DNA from: Streptomyces klenkii
GTDB lineage: Bacteria > Actinomycetota > Actinomycetes > Streptomycetales > Streptomycetaceae
Assembly (NCBI RefSeq): GCF_003626645.1
Contig: NZ_RBAM01000004.1
Location: 62,001 to 126,000 of the forward strand
Reading direction: 5' to 3'
Length of the DNA: 64,000 nt
The position numbers and the translations under genes are program-made. The notes under the pieces were generated by a model, which had not been told where the DNA came from, searched no databases, and worked only from the letters and a program-made list of their open reading frames with translations. Shown here piece by piece: positions 11,129 to 19,406 of the stretch (position 1 is its first letter; every line of letters starts with the position of its first letter).

Positions 11129-12112
11129 TCAGCCGCACGCCGCGATGATCTCCTCCACGTCCTCCACCGCTGCCCGGACGCCCTCGGTGAGCATGACCCC
11201 CGCCGGGTTCAGCATGACCTCGTCGACGCCGCTCGCGCGATACTCGGCCAGGCGCTCGGCGATCTCGTGCGGGGTGCCGGTGACGACCACGGAGTGGTCC
11301 AGGAGGGCCGTGGCGGTGGCCGTCGACGACGGGTCGTGGGCGTCGGCCGGGACGCCCGCGCGGCGGAGCATGTCGGCGTAGTGCGGCCCCTTGAGGTGTT
11401 CGCCCGCCCCGGCGAGGGCGGTCCGGCGCAGGTCGCGGCCGGGGCGCGCGACCGCGACGTGCACGGCCGTGGCGACGCGCGGGCGCGCCGGGCGGCCCGC
11501 GGCCCGCGCGCCCTCCTCCAGGGCGGGCACGAGGACGTCGCGGACGTACGCGGGCGGCGTCATCCACGTGATCGCGACGTCGGCGACCTCCCCGGCCGTA
11601 CGTGCCATGCCCGGCCGGAGCACGCCGGCCCCGACCTCCACCGGCGCGTGGTCCAGGGGCAATAGCCGCGCGTCGAGGTGGTGGTACGGGCCTGCGTGGT
11701 CGACGGCCTTGCCGTCCAGGAGGTCCCGTACGGAGGTGAGGTAGTCGCGGACGGCCGTGCGGGGGCTCTTGTACGGCTCACCCGTCAGCGCGGCCACGAA
11801 GTCGGGCGTGCCGATGCCGTAACCGGCCACGACCGGCTGCCCGGTCAGCAGCGCCAGGGAACGGGCTTGCAGGGCCGCCTCGTACGGGTGGCGCAGCGGC
11901 ATGACGCTGACGCTCGTTCCGACGGGCACGTCGTAGCCGGCGCCGGAGAGGTGGGCCAGGACCTGGTGCGGCTCGGCCTTGAAGGACTGGCACAGCCACA
12001 GGCGGCGGGCGCCGGAGCGCTGCACGAGCCCGGCGAAGGGAGCCACCAGCTCCGGGTGGTCCGGCTGGAGGGGGTAGAGGACCGCCGGGGTGGTGGTCGC
12101 GGGCGTGCTCAC
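11129..12112 (-). CDS. F420-dependent LLM-class reductase, LxmJ-like, of the class V lanthipeptide cluster
   Basis: A 327-residue TIM-barrel luciferase-like (LLM) F420-dependent oxidoreductase: VGTSVSVMPLRHPYEAALQARSL and VVAGYGIGTPDFV near the N-terminus, DEVMLNPAG near the C-terminus. In lexapeptide biosynthesis LxmJ uses F420H2 to reduce dehydroalanine to D-alanine; the gene company here (LanK, LanY, LanD, M16 pair) argues for the same role. The GTG start overlaps the stop of the preceding peptidase gene as GTGA, so translation is coupled. It is the last gene of the leftward operon. No terminator is evident before the RloA gene 75 bp downstream. Confidence 0.85.
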   Translation of the reverse strand: MSTPATTTPAVLYPLQPDHPELVAPFAGLVQRSGARRLWLCQSFKAEPHQVLAHLSGAGYDVPVGTSVSVMPLRHPYEAALQARSLALLTGQPVVAGYGIGTPDFVAALTGEPYKSPRTAVRDYLTSVRDLLDGKAVDHAGPYHHLDARLLPLDHAPVEVGAGVLRPGMARTAGEVADVAITWMTPPAYVRDVLVPALEEGARAAGRPARPRVATAVHVAVARPGRDLRRTALAGAGEHLKGPHYADMLRRAGVPADAHDPSSTATATALLDHSVVVTGTPHEIAERLAEYRASGVDEVMLNPAGVMLTEGVRAAVEDVEEIIAACG

Positions 12113-13350
12113 TGCGTTCTTCCTTCCTCGGCGCCGGCGTCCGCGCCGTCGGCCGTTGCCAGCAGGGTCTTCTCCGGCCGCAGGAACTCGCGGCACGCCG
12201 CCGTCACTTCGGCGTGCGTGACGCCCCCCACGGCCTCCGCGTACGCCGGGAGCCAGTCCACGTCCACGCCGCGCGCCGCGAAGCCGGCGAGGGCGCTCGC
12301 CTCCTCCGCGCGCGTGGCGAGCGCGAAGCGCGTGAACCCGGCGGCGTAGCGGCGGGCGCGCTCGGCTTCCTGGGGCGTGGGGCCGTCCTCGGCGAGTTCG
12401 CGCAGGACGTCCGCGGCCTCGGCGGCCAGGCGGCCCGCCGTGCCGGGGGCACCGGCGCACTCGATCTCCAGCCAGGTGCCCGCGGCGTTCTCGCGGAGGG
12501 CGGCGGAGACCGCGTAGGCGAGGGCGTGCCGCTCCCGCAGCCGCCGGGTGAGCCGGGAGGAGGCCTGGCCGCCGAGGACCAGCTGGGCGAGGTGGAGCGC
12601 GGCGTGGCCGGGGTCGGTGGACGGGACGGCCGGGCCCGCCGTCAGGAGGAGGGCCTGGTCCGCGCCGGGGTGCCGCAGCGCCAGGCGGCCCGGCGCGGGG
12701 GCCGTCCGCCCGAAGGGCGGCAGGGTCAGGCCGGAGGGGCCGCCGCTCCACGGGCCGAGGTGCTCGGCGACGAGCCGCAGGACGCGGGCCGGCTCCGCAC
12801 CCGTCATCACCAGGAGCACCGAACCGGCCGGGACGACGGCCCGGCGGTGGAAGGCGTACAGGTCGTCCGGCGTCACGGGGCCGGGCGCCGGCTCGGCGGC
12901 GGGCGGACGCGCCAGGGGGTGCAGGCCGAAGGCGTGGGCGAGGACGGCGCGGCGCAGGGCGGTGCGGGGCCCGGCCGGGCGCGCGGGCGGGGGCGGGGAG
13001 GTGGGGAGGTCGCGGTAGGCCGGGCGGCTCAGCAGGTCACCCAGGAGCTCCAGCGTCCCCTCCAGGCCCTCGGACAGCACGCTCACCGACAGCAGCAACT
13101 GCTCCACCGTGACGACCGTGGACAGCTCCGCGCCGAGGTCCGCGGTCCGGTCGGCGACGGCCCGGCGGTCGCGGGTCGTGCTGCCGGTGCCGAGCCGGGC
13201 GGCGAGCAGCTCGCGCGTGGCGGCCTCGCGGGGCTCCGTCAGGGCGTACGGGACGACCAGCCGGAGCTCGGCCAGGGGCGCGCCGGGGGCCTCTACGACG
13301 ACGACCTGGAGGCCGTTGCCGAGCGTGCGGCGGACCCAGGGGCGCTTCAT
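12109..13350 (-). CDS. M16-type peptidase-like subunit without the zinc motif (LxmP2-like)
   Basis: A 413-residue M16 (pitrilysin/processing-peptidase) family member. It starts RRTLGNGLQVVVVEAPGAPLAELRLVV, the usual first strand, but has no HxxEH zinc motif, and keeps the C-terminal half motif GGQASSRLTRRLRERHALAYAV with the Arg/Tyr pair seen in non-catalytic partners. Paired with the HxxEH-bearing neighbour it should form a heterodimeric protease that removes the leader from the modified lanthipeptide. GGGAGG precedes the ATG. There is a 30-bp gap, filled by a short repeat, to the upstream peptidase gene, and a GTGA overlap with the reductase gene downstream. Confidence 0.85.
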   Translation of the reverse strand: MKRPWVRRTLGNGLQVVVVEAPGAPLAELRLVVPYALTEPREAATRELLAARLGTGSTTRDRRAVADRTADLGAELSTVVTVEQLLLSVSVLSEGLEGTLELLGDLLSRPAYRDLPTSPPPPARPAGPRTALRRAVLAHAFGLHPLARPPAAEPAPGPVTPDDLYAFHRRAVVPAGSVLLVMTGAEPARVLRLVAEHLGPWSGGPSGLTLPPFGRTAPAPGRLALRHPGADQALLLTAGPAVPSTDPGHAALHLAQLVLGGQASSRLTRRLRERHALAYAVSAALRENAAGTWLEIECAGAPGTAGRLAAEAADVLRELAEDGPTPQEAERARRYAAGFTRFALATRAEEASALAGFAARGVDVDWLPAYAEAVGGVTHAEVTAACREFLRPEKTLLATADGADAGAEEGRTQ

Positions 13351-13367
13351 GAGGGGTGCCTCCCTTA

Positions 13368-13397
13368 CGAGTTCACGGGTTCACGAGTTCACGAGTT
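13368..13397. repeat. Short tandem GTTCACGAG-like repeats at a gene junction
   Basis: Three to four imperfect copies of a 9-10-base unit (GAGTTCACG / GGTTCACGA) cover the end of the first peptidase gene and the short gap before the second. They supply the stop codon of the upstream gene. Probably slippage. Confidence 0.6.
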
Positions 13398-14616
13398 CGG
13401 TCACGCCGTACGGTGCGGCGAGGAGCCTGCCGGCGGCGGCCGACACGTCCGCCGGTGTGACCCGGGCCAGCTGCCCGGCGAGCGCTCCGGGGCCGTTGTC
13501 GCCGGGAAGGCGGCCGGGGAAGAGCAGGGCCGCGCGCCCGTGGGCGACCGCCCGGGCGGCGAGGGAGTCCGCCTGGCGGTGGCAGTTCACCAGGAGGGCG
13601 TTGAGGGCGCGGCGGTGTTCCGCGTCCGGGGGCGGGGCGGCCGCCGCGTCGCGCAGGACGTCCTCCCAGGCCGCGACCGCCTCGCCCGTGCCCACGCCCT
13701 CGGGCCGCCCCAGCAGCACCAGCGCGAGGTCGGGCGCCGCCGACGCGAGCCACTGCCCGTAGTACCCGCAGATGACGCTCGCCGACGCGAGCCGGGCGTC
13801 CGTGCGGACGGCGCGGGGCAGCCGGGCCCGCCCCAGCAGTTCCGCGAGGACCACGTGCGCGAGGTAGGCGTGCCGCTCGCCCGCCGCGTCCGGGAGGGGG
13901 TGGGCGAGGGCGGTGCCGGAGGCGCCGTACGGGATGCTGCCCGCGGGCCCCGGCGCGGGTGCGACGGCCGGTCCGGCCGTACGCGCGGGCCCCGCGGCCA
14001 CCGCTCCGAAGAGCTCTTCCGCCCGCTCCGCGACCCACGCGGGGTCAACGTCCCCCACGACCGTCAGGGCCGTCGCCCCGGCCGTGTAGTGCGCGCGCTG
14101 GAAGGCGAGCGCCTCGGCGGCCGTGGCGCGGCGGAGTTCGGCGACCGTGCCGTAGCTGTCGCGGCTGCCGGGGTGGAGCGAGGCGTACGCCGTGTCCCAC
14201 AGCCGGCCGCCGCCGACCGCGCCCCGGATCTCCGCGCCGATGACCTCCGTCTCCGTACGGACGGCCGCGTCGTCCGGCGCGAAGCCGAGCAGGCGGCGCG
14301 CCTCCCACTCCAGGATCCCGGGGAGGGCGTCCGCGGGGGCGACCGTGTGGAAGACGGTGTGGTCGCGGTGGGTCTCGGCGTTGCACGTGCCGCCCGCGCC
14401 CTCGACGCGGCCGACGTGCCCGTCCGGATCGGCGGCCGTCCCCCGGGGGAACATCAGGTGCTCCACGAGGTGCGCCATGCCGTGCCGGCCCGCGGGGTCG
14501 TGGGCGCCGCCCGCGGCCACGGTGAGCGCGACGGCGACGAGCCCGCGGCCGGGCGCGGGCGCGGGCTCGACGGTCAGCCGGAGGCCGTTCCCGAGCCGGT
14601 CGGTCAGAACGCTCAC
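13381..14616 (-). CDS. M16 zinc metallopeptidase, catalytic subunit (LxmP1-like)
   Basis: A 411-residue M16 peptidase with the inverted zinc motif HLVEH at residues 49-53 (H49, E52, H53) and the downstream ligand E129 in TETEVIGAEIRG, at the family's expected distance. It lacks a signal peptide and so acts in the cytosol. With the adjacent zinc-less M16 protein it is expected to cleave the leader of the lanthipeptide precursor. The GTG start overlaps the methyltransferase stop (GTGA). Composition matches its neighbours. Such M16 pairs replace the LanP serine protease in class V and thioamitide clusters. Confidence 0.88.
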   Translation of the reverse strand: MSVLTDRLGNGLRLTVEPAPAPGRGLVAVALTVAAGGAHDPAGRHGMAHLVEHLMFPRGTAADPDGHVGRVEGAGGTCNAETHRDHTVFHTVAPADALPGILEWEARRLLGFAPDDAAVRTETEVIGAEIRGAVGGGRLWDTAYASLHPGSRDSYGTVAELRRATAAEALAFQRAHYTAGATALTVVGDVDPAWVAERAEELFGAVAAGPARTAGPAVAPAPGPAGSIPYGASGTALAHPLPDAAGERHAYLAHVVLAELLGRARLPRAVRTDARLASASVICGYYGQWLASAAPDLALVLLGRPEGVGTGEAVAAWEDVLRDAAAAPPPDAEHRRALNALLVNCHRQADSLAARAVAHGRAALLFPGRLPGDNGPGALAGQLARVTPADVSAAAGRLLAAPYGVTELVNS

Positions 14617-15446
14617 AGCGGGCGGTAGACGGAGACGACCATCTTCCGGCTGTCGCCGCCGTCGAACGGCTGCTTCTGCCAGCCCGTGTACCGCTCGGCG
14701 AGCTCCAGCCGGGCGAGCCCCGCCAGCAGGTCGAGCTCGCTGGGCCACAGGTAACGCATCACCGTCGTCGCGGACTTGGGCGCCTCGCCGTCCAGGAAGA
14801 GGGTGTTCTGCATCATCATGTTCTGCGAGGCGGGCAGCACGCCCACGGACTCGATCATGGCGCCGCGGGTGCCGATCGGGTACGTGTTGACCTCGTTCTT
14901 CTTCTGCACGTGGTAGTCGCTGGGGTCGAACGTCTCGATCACCACGTGCCCGTCCGGCGCCGTGTGGCGGGCGACGGCGTGGATGAGGGCGATCTGCTCG
15001 GCCGGGGTGACGGCGCAGCACAGGGCGTTGAACGGGGCGAGCACGACGTCGAAGGTGCGGCCGAGGTCGAGGGTCGCGAAGTCGCCGAGGACGGGCGTGA
15101 CGCGCCCCTCGGGGTCCTTCTCGGCGAGGCGCGCGAGCATGCCCTCGGAGGCGTCGACGCCGTGGACCCGGAACCCCTTGTCGGCGAGGGGGAGCGCCAC
15201 GCGGCCCGTGCCGACGCCGAGTTCGAGGACGCTCGCGCCGGGGCGGGTGAGGGTGAGGAGGAAGTCGGCGATGTCCTCCAGGTCGGGGGTGCCGGGGTAG
15301 ATGTCGTCGTAGACCTCGGCGAGGGCGTCGCTGTAGGCGGCGGTGATGGAGACGGCGAAGCCGCTCATTCCGGGCTCGGCGGCGGCTTCGCCGGACACGG
15401 CCTCGTCGGTCACGGCGGCGACGGTCTCAGTGGCGGTGGTGGTCAT
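14613..15446 (-). CDS. SAM-dependent methyltransferase, LxmM-like (N-terminal methylation)
   Basis: A 277-residue class I methyltransferase. Motif I is VLELGVGTGRVALPLADKGF at about 73-92, followed by VHGVDASEGML and FDVVLAPFNALCC. The first 30 residues are low-complexity. In lexapeptide the equivalent enzyme puts two methyl groups on the N-terminal phenylalanine; the precursor here also has Phe at the predicted core start, which supports that role. The ATG start has GGGAG nine bases upstream and lies 5 bp after the HopA1-like gene. Its 3' end is coupled to the peptidase gene by a GTGA overlap. Confidence 0.88.
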   Translation of the reverse strand: MTTTATETVAAVTDEAVSGEAAAEPGMSGFAVSITAAYSDALAEVYDDIYPGTPDLEDIADFLLTLTRPGASVLELGVGTGRVALPLADKGFRVHGVDASEGMLARLAEKDPEGRVTPVLGDFATLDLGRTFDVVLAPFNALCCAVTPAEQIALIHAVARHTAPDGHVVIETFDPSDYHVQKKNEVNTYPIGTRGAMIESVGVLPASQNMMMQNTLFLDGEAPKSATTVMRYLWPSELDLLAGLARLELAERYTGWQKQPFDGGDSRKMVVSVYRPL

Positions 15447-15451
15447 GGGGC

Positions 15452-16474
15452 TCAACTCCCGGAAGCGGTCGGGTCGGTGGGCGGAGTCAGGTTGCGGTCG
15501 GGCCGCCACGGGTCGATGCCGGCCTCGCGGAAGCACCGCACGACGTGCTCCTCGCGCGTCCCGGACCCCTCCGGGGCGAGGGCGTGGTCGATCAGGGCGG
15601 TGGCCAGGGCGAACGCGCGGTGCTGGCCGAAGCTCATGCCGTCCTGGCCGGGGCGCGGGTCCTCGGGGTCCCAGGAGGCGGCGATGCCCGGCGCGAGGCG
15701 CTCGGTGAAGACGGAGGTCTCCGCGCCCTTCCCGGGGAGCGGCGCCACCGCCCGTACGACGGCTTCTTCGCCCGGTACGTAGTCGCCGTGCAGGTAGACG
15801 ACGATGCCGTCGCGGCGCGGGAAGTCCTGCGGGTCGGAGAGGACCTTGGCGTGGTAGCGGGCCTCCGCGCGCTCCAGGGCGGCGAGGGTGGCGCCCCACA
15901 GGGTAACGGCGCTGTCCGCGTCGGCCGCGTGCACGAAGATCCGGCGGACGGAGCCCGTGGGGCGGGGCAGCGCGCGCGAGCCCATGACGTAGAAGAAGCC
16001 GGGGGAGAGCGCGGGCCGGGCGGCCTCCAGGGAGAGCTCGACGAGCTCGCCGGGAGCGGGGGTTCCCGGCCCGATCAGCCGGTCGGCGGGGACGCGGGCG
16101 GTGACCTCGGGGAGGCGGACGATCAGCTGGTCGCCGCCGGGCCGCCGCAGGATCTCGATCAGCCGGCCGCGTACGGGCGTGCGGTCGTGCGGGACGGCGG
16201 CGGCCAGGCGGCGCTCCAGCTCCGGGTCGCGCAGGCTGCGCCGCGGCGGGGTGCCGGTGTCGCGTGCGGCGCCGTCGCGGCCCGCGTGCAGCTCCTCGTA
16301 GAGGGCGTTGGTGAGTCGTCCTCGCAAGTCACGGGGGCTGTCGGCGGAGAGGGAGCGCCCGGCGACGGTGGCCTGGCAGCCGTCGCCCCGGACCGAGACG
16401 GTCGCGAGGGCGGCGGCGAGCCCGGGGGTGAGGCCCCGCGCCGGGACATCTGCGGGAGAGAGGGTGGCAGTCAT
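15452..16474 (-). CDS. HopA1-domain lyase, LxmY-like (LanY) of class V lanthipeptide synthetase
   Basis: A 340-residue protein of the HopA1 family, first described as a type III effector of Pseudomonas and now known as the phospho-Ser/Thr lyase component of class V lanthipeptide synthetases. Indicative segments are RLTNALYEELHAGRD, IFVHAADADSAVTLWGATLAALERAEARYHAK, DGIVVYLHGDYV and MSFGQHRAFALATALIDHAL. It should eliminate phosphate from residues activated by the neighbouring kinase-like protein to give Dha/Dhb. Its ATG overlaps the kinase stop as ATGA, indicating equal dosage of the two subunits. The signature is strong; the cyclising activity may rest here or in the second phosphotransferase-like protein. 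Confidence 0.88.
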   Translation of the reverse strand: MTATLSPADVPARGLTPGLAAALATVSVRGDGCQATVAGRSLSADSPRDLRGRLTNALYEELHAGRDGAARDTGTPPRRSLRDPELERRLAAAVPHDRTPVRGRLIEILRRPGGDQLIVRLPEVTARVPADRLIGPGTPAPGELVELSLEAARPALSPGFFYVMGSRALPRPTGSVRRIFVHAADADSAVTLWGATLAALERAEARYHAKVLSDPQDFPRRDGIVVYLHGDYVPGEEAVVRAVAPLPGKGAETSVFTERLAPGIAASWDPEDPRPGQDGMSFGQHRAFALATALIDHALAPEGSGTREEHVVRCFREAGIDPWRPDRNLTPPTDPTASGS

Positions 16475-17667
16475 CGGGGGCTCCCGGAGGGCTGGGCCGG
16501 CCGGGCCGGCTGGGCGAGACCGATCGTGGCGACGGAGCCCGACGGGTTGAGGAGCAGCGTCCGGCCGATGCCGGCGGCCGCGCGGGCGACCGGGTTGAGG
16601 GTCGCGTGCAGCTCGGCCGTGGCGAGGAGCCGGTCGAACATGTGCCATCCCGCGAAGCCCGCGGCCCGCTCGGCGAGCCCGGGGTCGGGCGCGTGCCCCG
16701 CGAGGGAGAGCTGGTCGAGGTAGCCCTGCCAGAAGGCGGTGATCCGGGGGGTGTGGCGGCGCAGGCTGGCCGCGCCGCGCTCGACGATCTCGGCGTGGTC
16801 GAGGCCGAAGCCGGCGGCGGGCTCCTCCTCCCGGCCGGCTCCGGGCGCGAACACCGCGTACGTGGCGTGGAAGAGCCACTCGCCGGCGAAGGCGCCGACG
16901 TCGCGGGCCGGGTCGGCCAGCCGGAACTCCTCCCAGTCGCAGAGGTAGAGCTTTCCGTCGTGCCGCAGGAACTGGTCGAAGCGCAGGTCGCAGTGGACGG
17001 GCGTGTGCGGCGCGGCGCGCTCGGCGGCGCGCAGGGCGTGCAGCGCGGCGATGACGTGCTCGTCGTCCTGGACCAGCCGCCAGGCGGCGATCTGGCCCAT
17101 GCTGCGCTCCTGCACGGTGCTCCACGGGAGCGCCTCCAGCCACGGCATGGGCGGCAGCGGGGCCTCCTCCGTGTCGAGGGCCGGGCCCTCCTCCGCATCC
17201 CGGACAGGAAGAGAGTGGAGCGCCCCGACGGCACGCCCCGCCTCGCGGCAGAGGTCGTCGTCGAACTCCTCGTCCAGGGCGAGTTCGGATCCGGAGCGGG
17301 CGCCGGGCAGCAGCTCGTAGACGCCGACGGCGGCCGTACGGTCCGAGCCGAGGTGCGCGGGCGTGCGCAGCGGGGAGCCGGCCGGGCGCAGGGCGGCGAG
17401 GTGCTCGAAAGCGAGGGCGCGGTCCAGCTGGGGGCTGCCGTCCTCGGCGGTGCGGGCCACGGTCTTCACGAACACCTGCCGGCCGCCGCTCGTGCGGCCG
17501 GCCCAGTTGTCGTTGCGGCCGCCGAAGGAGGCGAGGCCCTCCTGGCCGAGCCGGCCGAGGCCGAGCCGCTCCAGCAGGGCGTTGACCTCGGGGGCCGCGT
17601 CCAGGTCGGTGGGCTGGAACCGTTGCAGCGTGGGCTGTTCGGCGGTGGCGGTGGTGATGGTGGTCAT
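16471..17667 (-). CDS. Phosphotransferase-fold kinase, LxmK-like (LanK) of class V synthetase
   Basis: A 398-residue aminoglycoside-phosphotransferase-fold protein. An N-lobe lysine is at VFVKTV (K68), the catalytic loop reads HCDLRFDQF (H225, D227, with Gln in place of the usual Asn at 232) and the metal-binding loop is LYLCDWEEF (D244). In class V lanthipeptide pathways LanK phosphorylates Ser and Thr of the precursor before LanY elimination. The ATG has GGAGG upstream and overlaps the preceding gene's stop as ATGA. The catalytic residues are retained, in contrast to the neighbouring homologue. Confidence 0.88.
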   Translation of the reverse strand: MTTITTATAEQPTLQRFQPTDLDAAPEVNALLERLGLGRLGQEGLASFGGRNDNWAGRTSGGRQVFVKTVARTAEDGSPQLDRALAFEHLAALRPAGSPLRTPAHLGSDRTAAVGVYELLPGARSGSELALDEEFDDDLCREAGRAVGALHSLPVRDAEEGPALDTEEAPLPPMPWLEALPWSTVQERSMGQIAAWRLVQDDEHVIAALHALRAAERAAPHTPVHCDLRFDQFLRHDGKLYLCDWEEFRLADPARDVGAFAGEWLFHATYAVFAPGAGREEEPAAGFGLDHAEIVERGAASLRRHTPRITAFWQGYLDQLSLAGHAPDPGLAERAAGFAGWHMFDRLLATAELHATLNPVARAAAGIGRTLLLNPSGSVATIGLAQPARPAQPSGSPR

Positions 17668-18668
17668 GGCGTTCCTCCGGGGCCGGGGAGCGCCCGGCGG
17701 CCCTCCTCGTCGATCAGCTCGGCAGTGAAGGCGATGTAGTCGTGCAGTTCTTCGGTCCAGTCGCAGTACGCGGCGAAGTCCTGCATGTGGGTGACGACCC
17801 GCAGGACGGCGGCCCGGCCGAGGCCGGCGAGGTCGCGGCCGGCCGGATCGAGGCCGGCCGCGTCGAGACCCCGGCTCCCGTAGGCGGTGAGCAGGACGTG
17901 GCGCAGGTCGGGGCCTTCCGCGGACTCCGGTCCGCCGTTCCGCCGCTCCGACCAGGCGAGTTCGGCGAGGTCGCCGAGCAGCCAGCCGAGGTCGAGCGCG
18001 GGGCTGCCCGCGGCGAGGTCCTCCCCGGTGAGCAGCGCGGTCCGGCCCCGGTGCAGGGGTGGTACGAGCGCTCCGAGCGAGGCCCCGCCGTGGATCAGGG
18101 ACGGTGCGGCCGGTGCGACGGCCGCCTCCCACCACGTACGGACCCGGTCCAGCCGGTCCGTTCCCCACACGGCGAGGGTCTCCTCGCGCAGGCGCGCCGC
18201 GCCGGGCAGGAGCCCGTCCCGGCCGTCCGCCCACGCGCGCATCCGGCGCAGCGCGGCGGGCGGGCCCGCGGGGAGGCCGGGCGGCAGAGGGGTGTCGTGC
18301 AGGGCGCGCAGGGCGCGCCCCGCCGCGGCGAGGGCGTGCGCGGCCAGCCGCCGGGCCCCCGGGCGGGGGTCGGCGAGCCAGGTGACCACGGAGACGGCGC
18401 CCGGCGCGCGGTGGAGCAGGCCGCCGCCCGCGGGGACGGGGGTGACGAGCAGGGCGGCTCCGGGCACGCCGGACAGGTCGGGGACGGCCGCGGCGGCGGG
18501 CGCGGTGAGCGGGCCGGGGTGCAGGGCGCCGGGCCGGTGCCACCACAGGAAGCCGCCGGAGGCGCCGGAGCCGTCGGAGGCGTCGCGTGCCGAGCGGTGC
18601 ACGCGGGTGTGCTGGAGGCCGGTGACGTACTCGGCGACGAGCTCGCCCGCGTCGTCGGGAAGCGTCAC
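17664..18668 (-). CDS. Degenerate phosphotransferase-fold protein, LxmX-like
   Basis: A 334-residue protein with a faint phosphotransferase fold: an N-terminal Trp/His-rich region, ALHDTPLPPGLP as in the APH helix, LIHGGASLGALVPP where HGDxxxxN is expected, ALLTGEDLAAGSPALDLGWLLGDLAEL where the metal loop is expected. The catalytic Asp is replaced by Gly and the metal Asp is not conserved, so it is probably a pseudokinase. By position (between LanD and LanK) it corresponds to the third synthetase component, LxmX in lexapeptide, proposed to assist cyclisation. GTG start behind AGGAGGGG, overlapping the decarboxylase stop as GTGA. Confidence 0.7.
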   Translation of the reverse strand: MTLPDDAGELVAEYVTGLQHTRVHRSARDASDGSGASGGFLWWHRPGALHPGPLTAPAAAAVPDLSGVPGAALLVTPVPAGGGLLHRAPGAVSVVTWLADPRPGARRLAAHALAAAGRALRALHDTPLPPGLPAGPPAALRRMRAWADGRDGLLPGAARLREETLAVWGTDRLDRVRTWWEAAVAPAAPSLIHGGASLGALVPPLHRGRTALLTGEDLAAGSPALDLGWLLGDLAELAWSERRNGGPESAEGPDLRHVLLTAYGSRGLDAAGLDPAGRDLAGLGRAAVLRVVTHMQDFAAYCDWTEELHDYIAFTAELIDEEGRRALPGPGGTP

Positions 18669-19255
18669 GTCCCCTCCTGTTGCAGCTGTTTGTACGTGGC
18701 GCACAGCGCGAACAGCTCCGGCATGGGCGCCGCGCCGCCGTCCTCCCGCTCGCCCGTGGAGGCGCTCTCCGCGGGCACGGTCGGGGCGACGACGACGCCG
18801 GGGCGGGCGCGCAGCGCCGCCAAGTGCCCCTGGACCACCGGGCTGTGCTGAGCGGCCGGCGGGAGCGCGGGGGCGACCCCCACCACGGCCCGGGTGGTCT
18901 GGAGGGCCAGCAGCACGGGGGTGTCGGCGAGGCCGAGTGCGTACCGGCTCAGGAAGTGCACCGTGGCGGGGTGCACGAGGACGAGGTCGGGCCAGGCGGC
19001 GAGTTCGACGTGGGGCGCGGTGCCGGGCGGGGCGCCGTCCCAGTCGTCGGTGAAGACGTCGTGGGGTGAGCGGGCGAGCGCGGCGACGGCGTCGGGCGAG
19101 ACGAAGCGGCGGGCGGAACGGGTCAGCGCGACCCGCTTCTCCAGCGCCGGAAAGGAATCGTGCAGCCAGTTCATCCAGAACGGCAGGAAGGACACGCTGA
19201 GCGCTCCCGTGCCCACCACGAGCACGCGCCGGAATCCGGCGCCGGGGATATCCAT
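18665..19255 (-). CDS. LanD-like flavoprotein cysteine decarboxylase (LxmD-like)
   Basis: A 196-residue HFCD-family flavoprotein related to EpiD, which oxidatively decarboxylates a C-terminal cysteine of a precursor peptide to the thioenol needed for AviCys/AviMeCys. It has RVLVVGTGALSVSFLP (flavin phosphate loop), the conserved His in PHVELAAWPD (H82, EpiD H67 position) and VLVHPATVHFLSRYALGLAD in place of the PASANT motif. The precursor ends in Cys, as the reaction requires. ATG start; the upstream stretch carries three GGAAG-like copies, one of which serves as ribosome site. First enzyme gene after the precursor. Confidence 0.88.
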   Translation of the reverse strand: MDIPGAGFRRVLVVGTGALSVSFLPFWMNWLHDSFPALEKRVALTRSARRFVSPDAVAALARSPHDVFTDDWDGAPPGTAPHVELAAWPDLVLVHPATVHFLSRYALGLADTPVLLALQTTRAVVGVAPALPPAAQHSPVVQGHLAALRARPGVVVAPTVPAESASTGEREDGGAAPMPELFALCATYKQLQQEGT

Positions 19256-19261
19256 GACAGC

Positions 19262-19346
19262 TGCTTCCTTTGCTTCCTTCTGCTTCCTTCTCACCGGATT
19301 CCGGGGCTCACCGGACTCCTGCGGGGCTCACCGGATTCCTACGGGG
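19262..19346. repeat. Short tandem repeats between precursor and enzyme genes
   Basis: TGCTTCCTT occurs three times at 9-10-base intervals (19262-19289). Then CTCACCGGATTC is followed by two full 20-base units of the form CGGGGCTCACCGGAYTCCTN (19302-19341). CTCACCGGAT occurs once more at 19394, just past the hairpin. On the coding strand the first set gives GGAAG repeats near the LanD start. Confidence 0.7.
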
Positions 19347-19348
19347 CC

Positions 19349-19390
19349 GGGGGCCGGCCGGTGCGGTGTGCACGCGACCGGCCGGCCCCC
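19349..19390 (-). terminator. Strong hairpin just after the lanthipeptide precursor gene (attenuator)
   Basis: GGGGGCCGGCCGGT (19349-19362) pairs perfectly with ACCGGCCGGCCCCC (19377-19390), and the stem can be extended through GCG/CGC with one bulge. It starts 16 bp after the precursor stop. This is the usual place for a partial terminator that leaves the precursor mRNA more abundant than the enzyme mRNA. No U-tract follows. Confidence 0.8.
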
Positions 19391-19406
19391 GCGGCTCACC
19401 GGATGA

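Noticed and set aside
12214..14628. Long rightward reading frame (804 codons) opposite the M16 peptidases
   Set aside because: Shadow frame caused by high GC; its protein is Arg/Gly-rich without domains, while the opposite strand encodes two clear M16 proteins with coupled starts.
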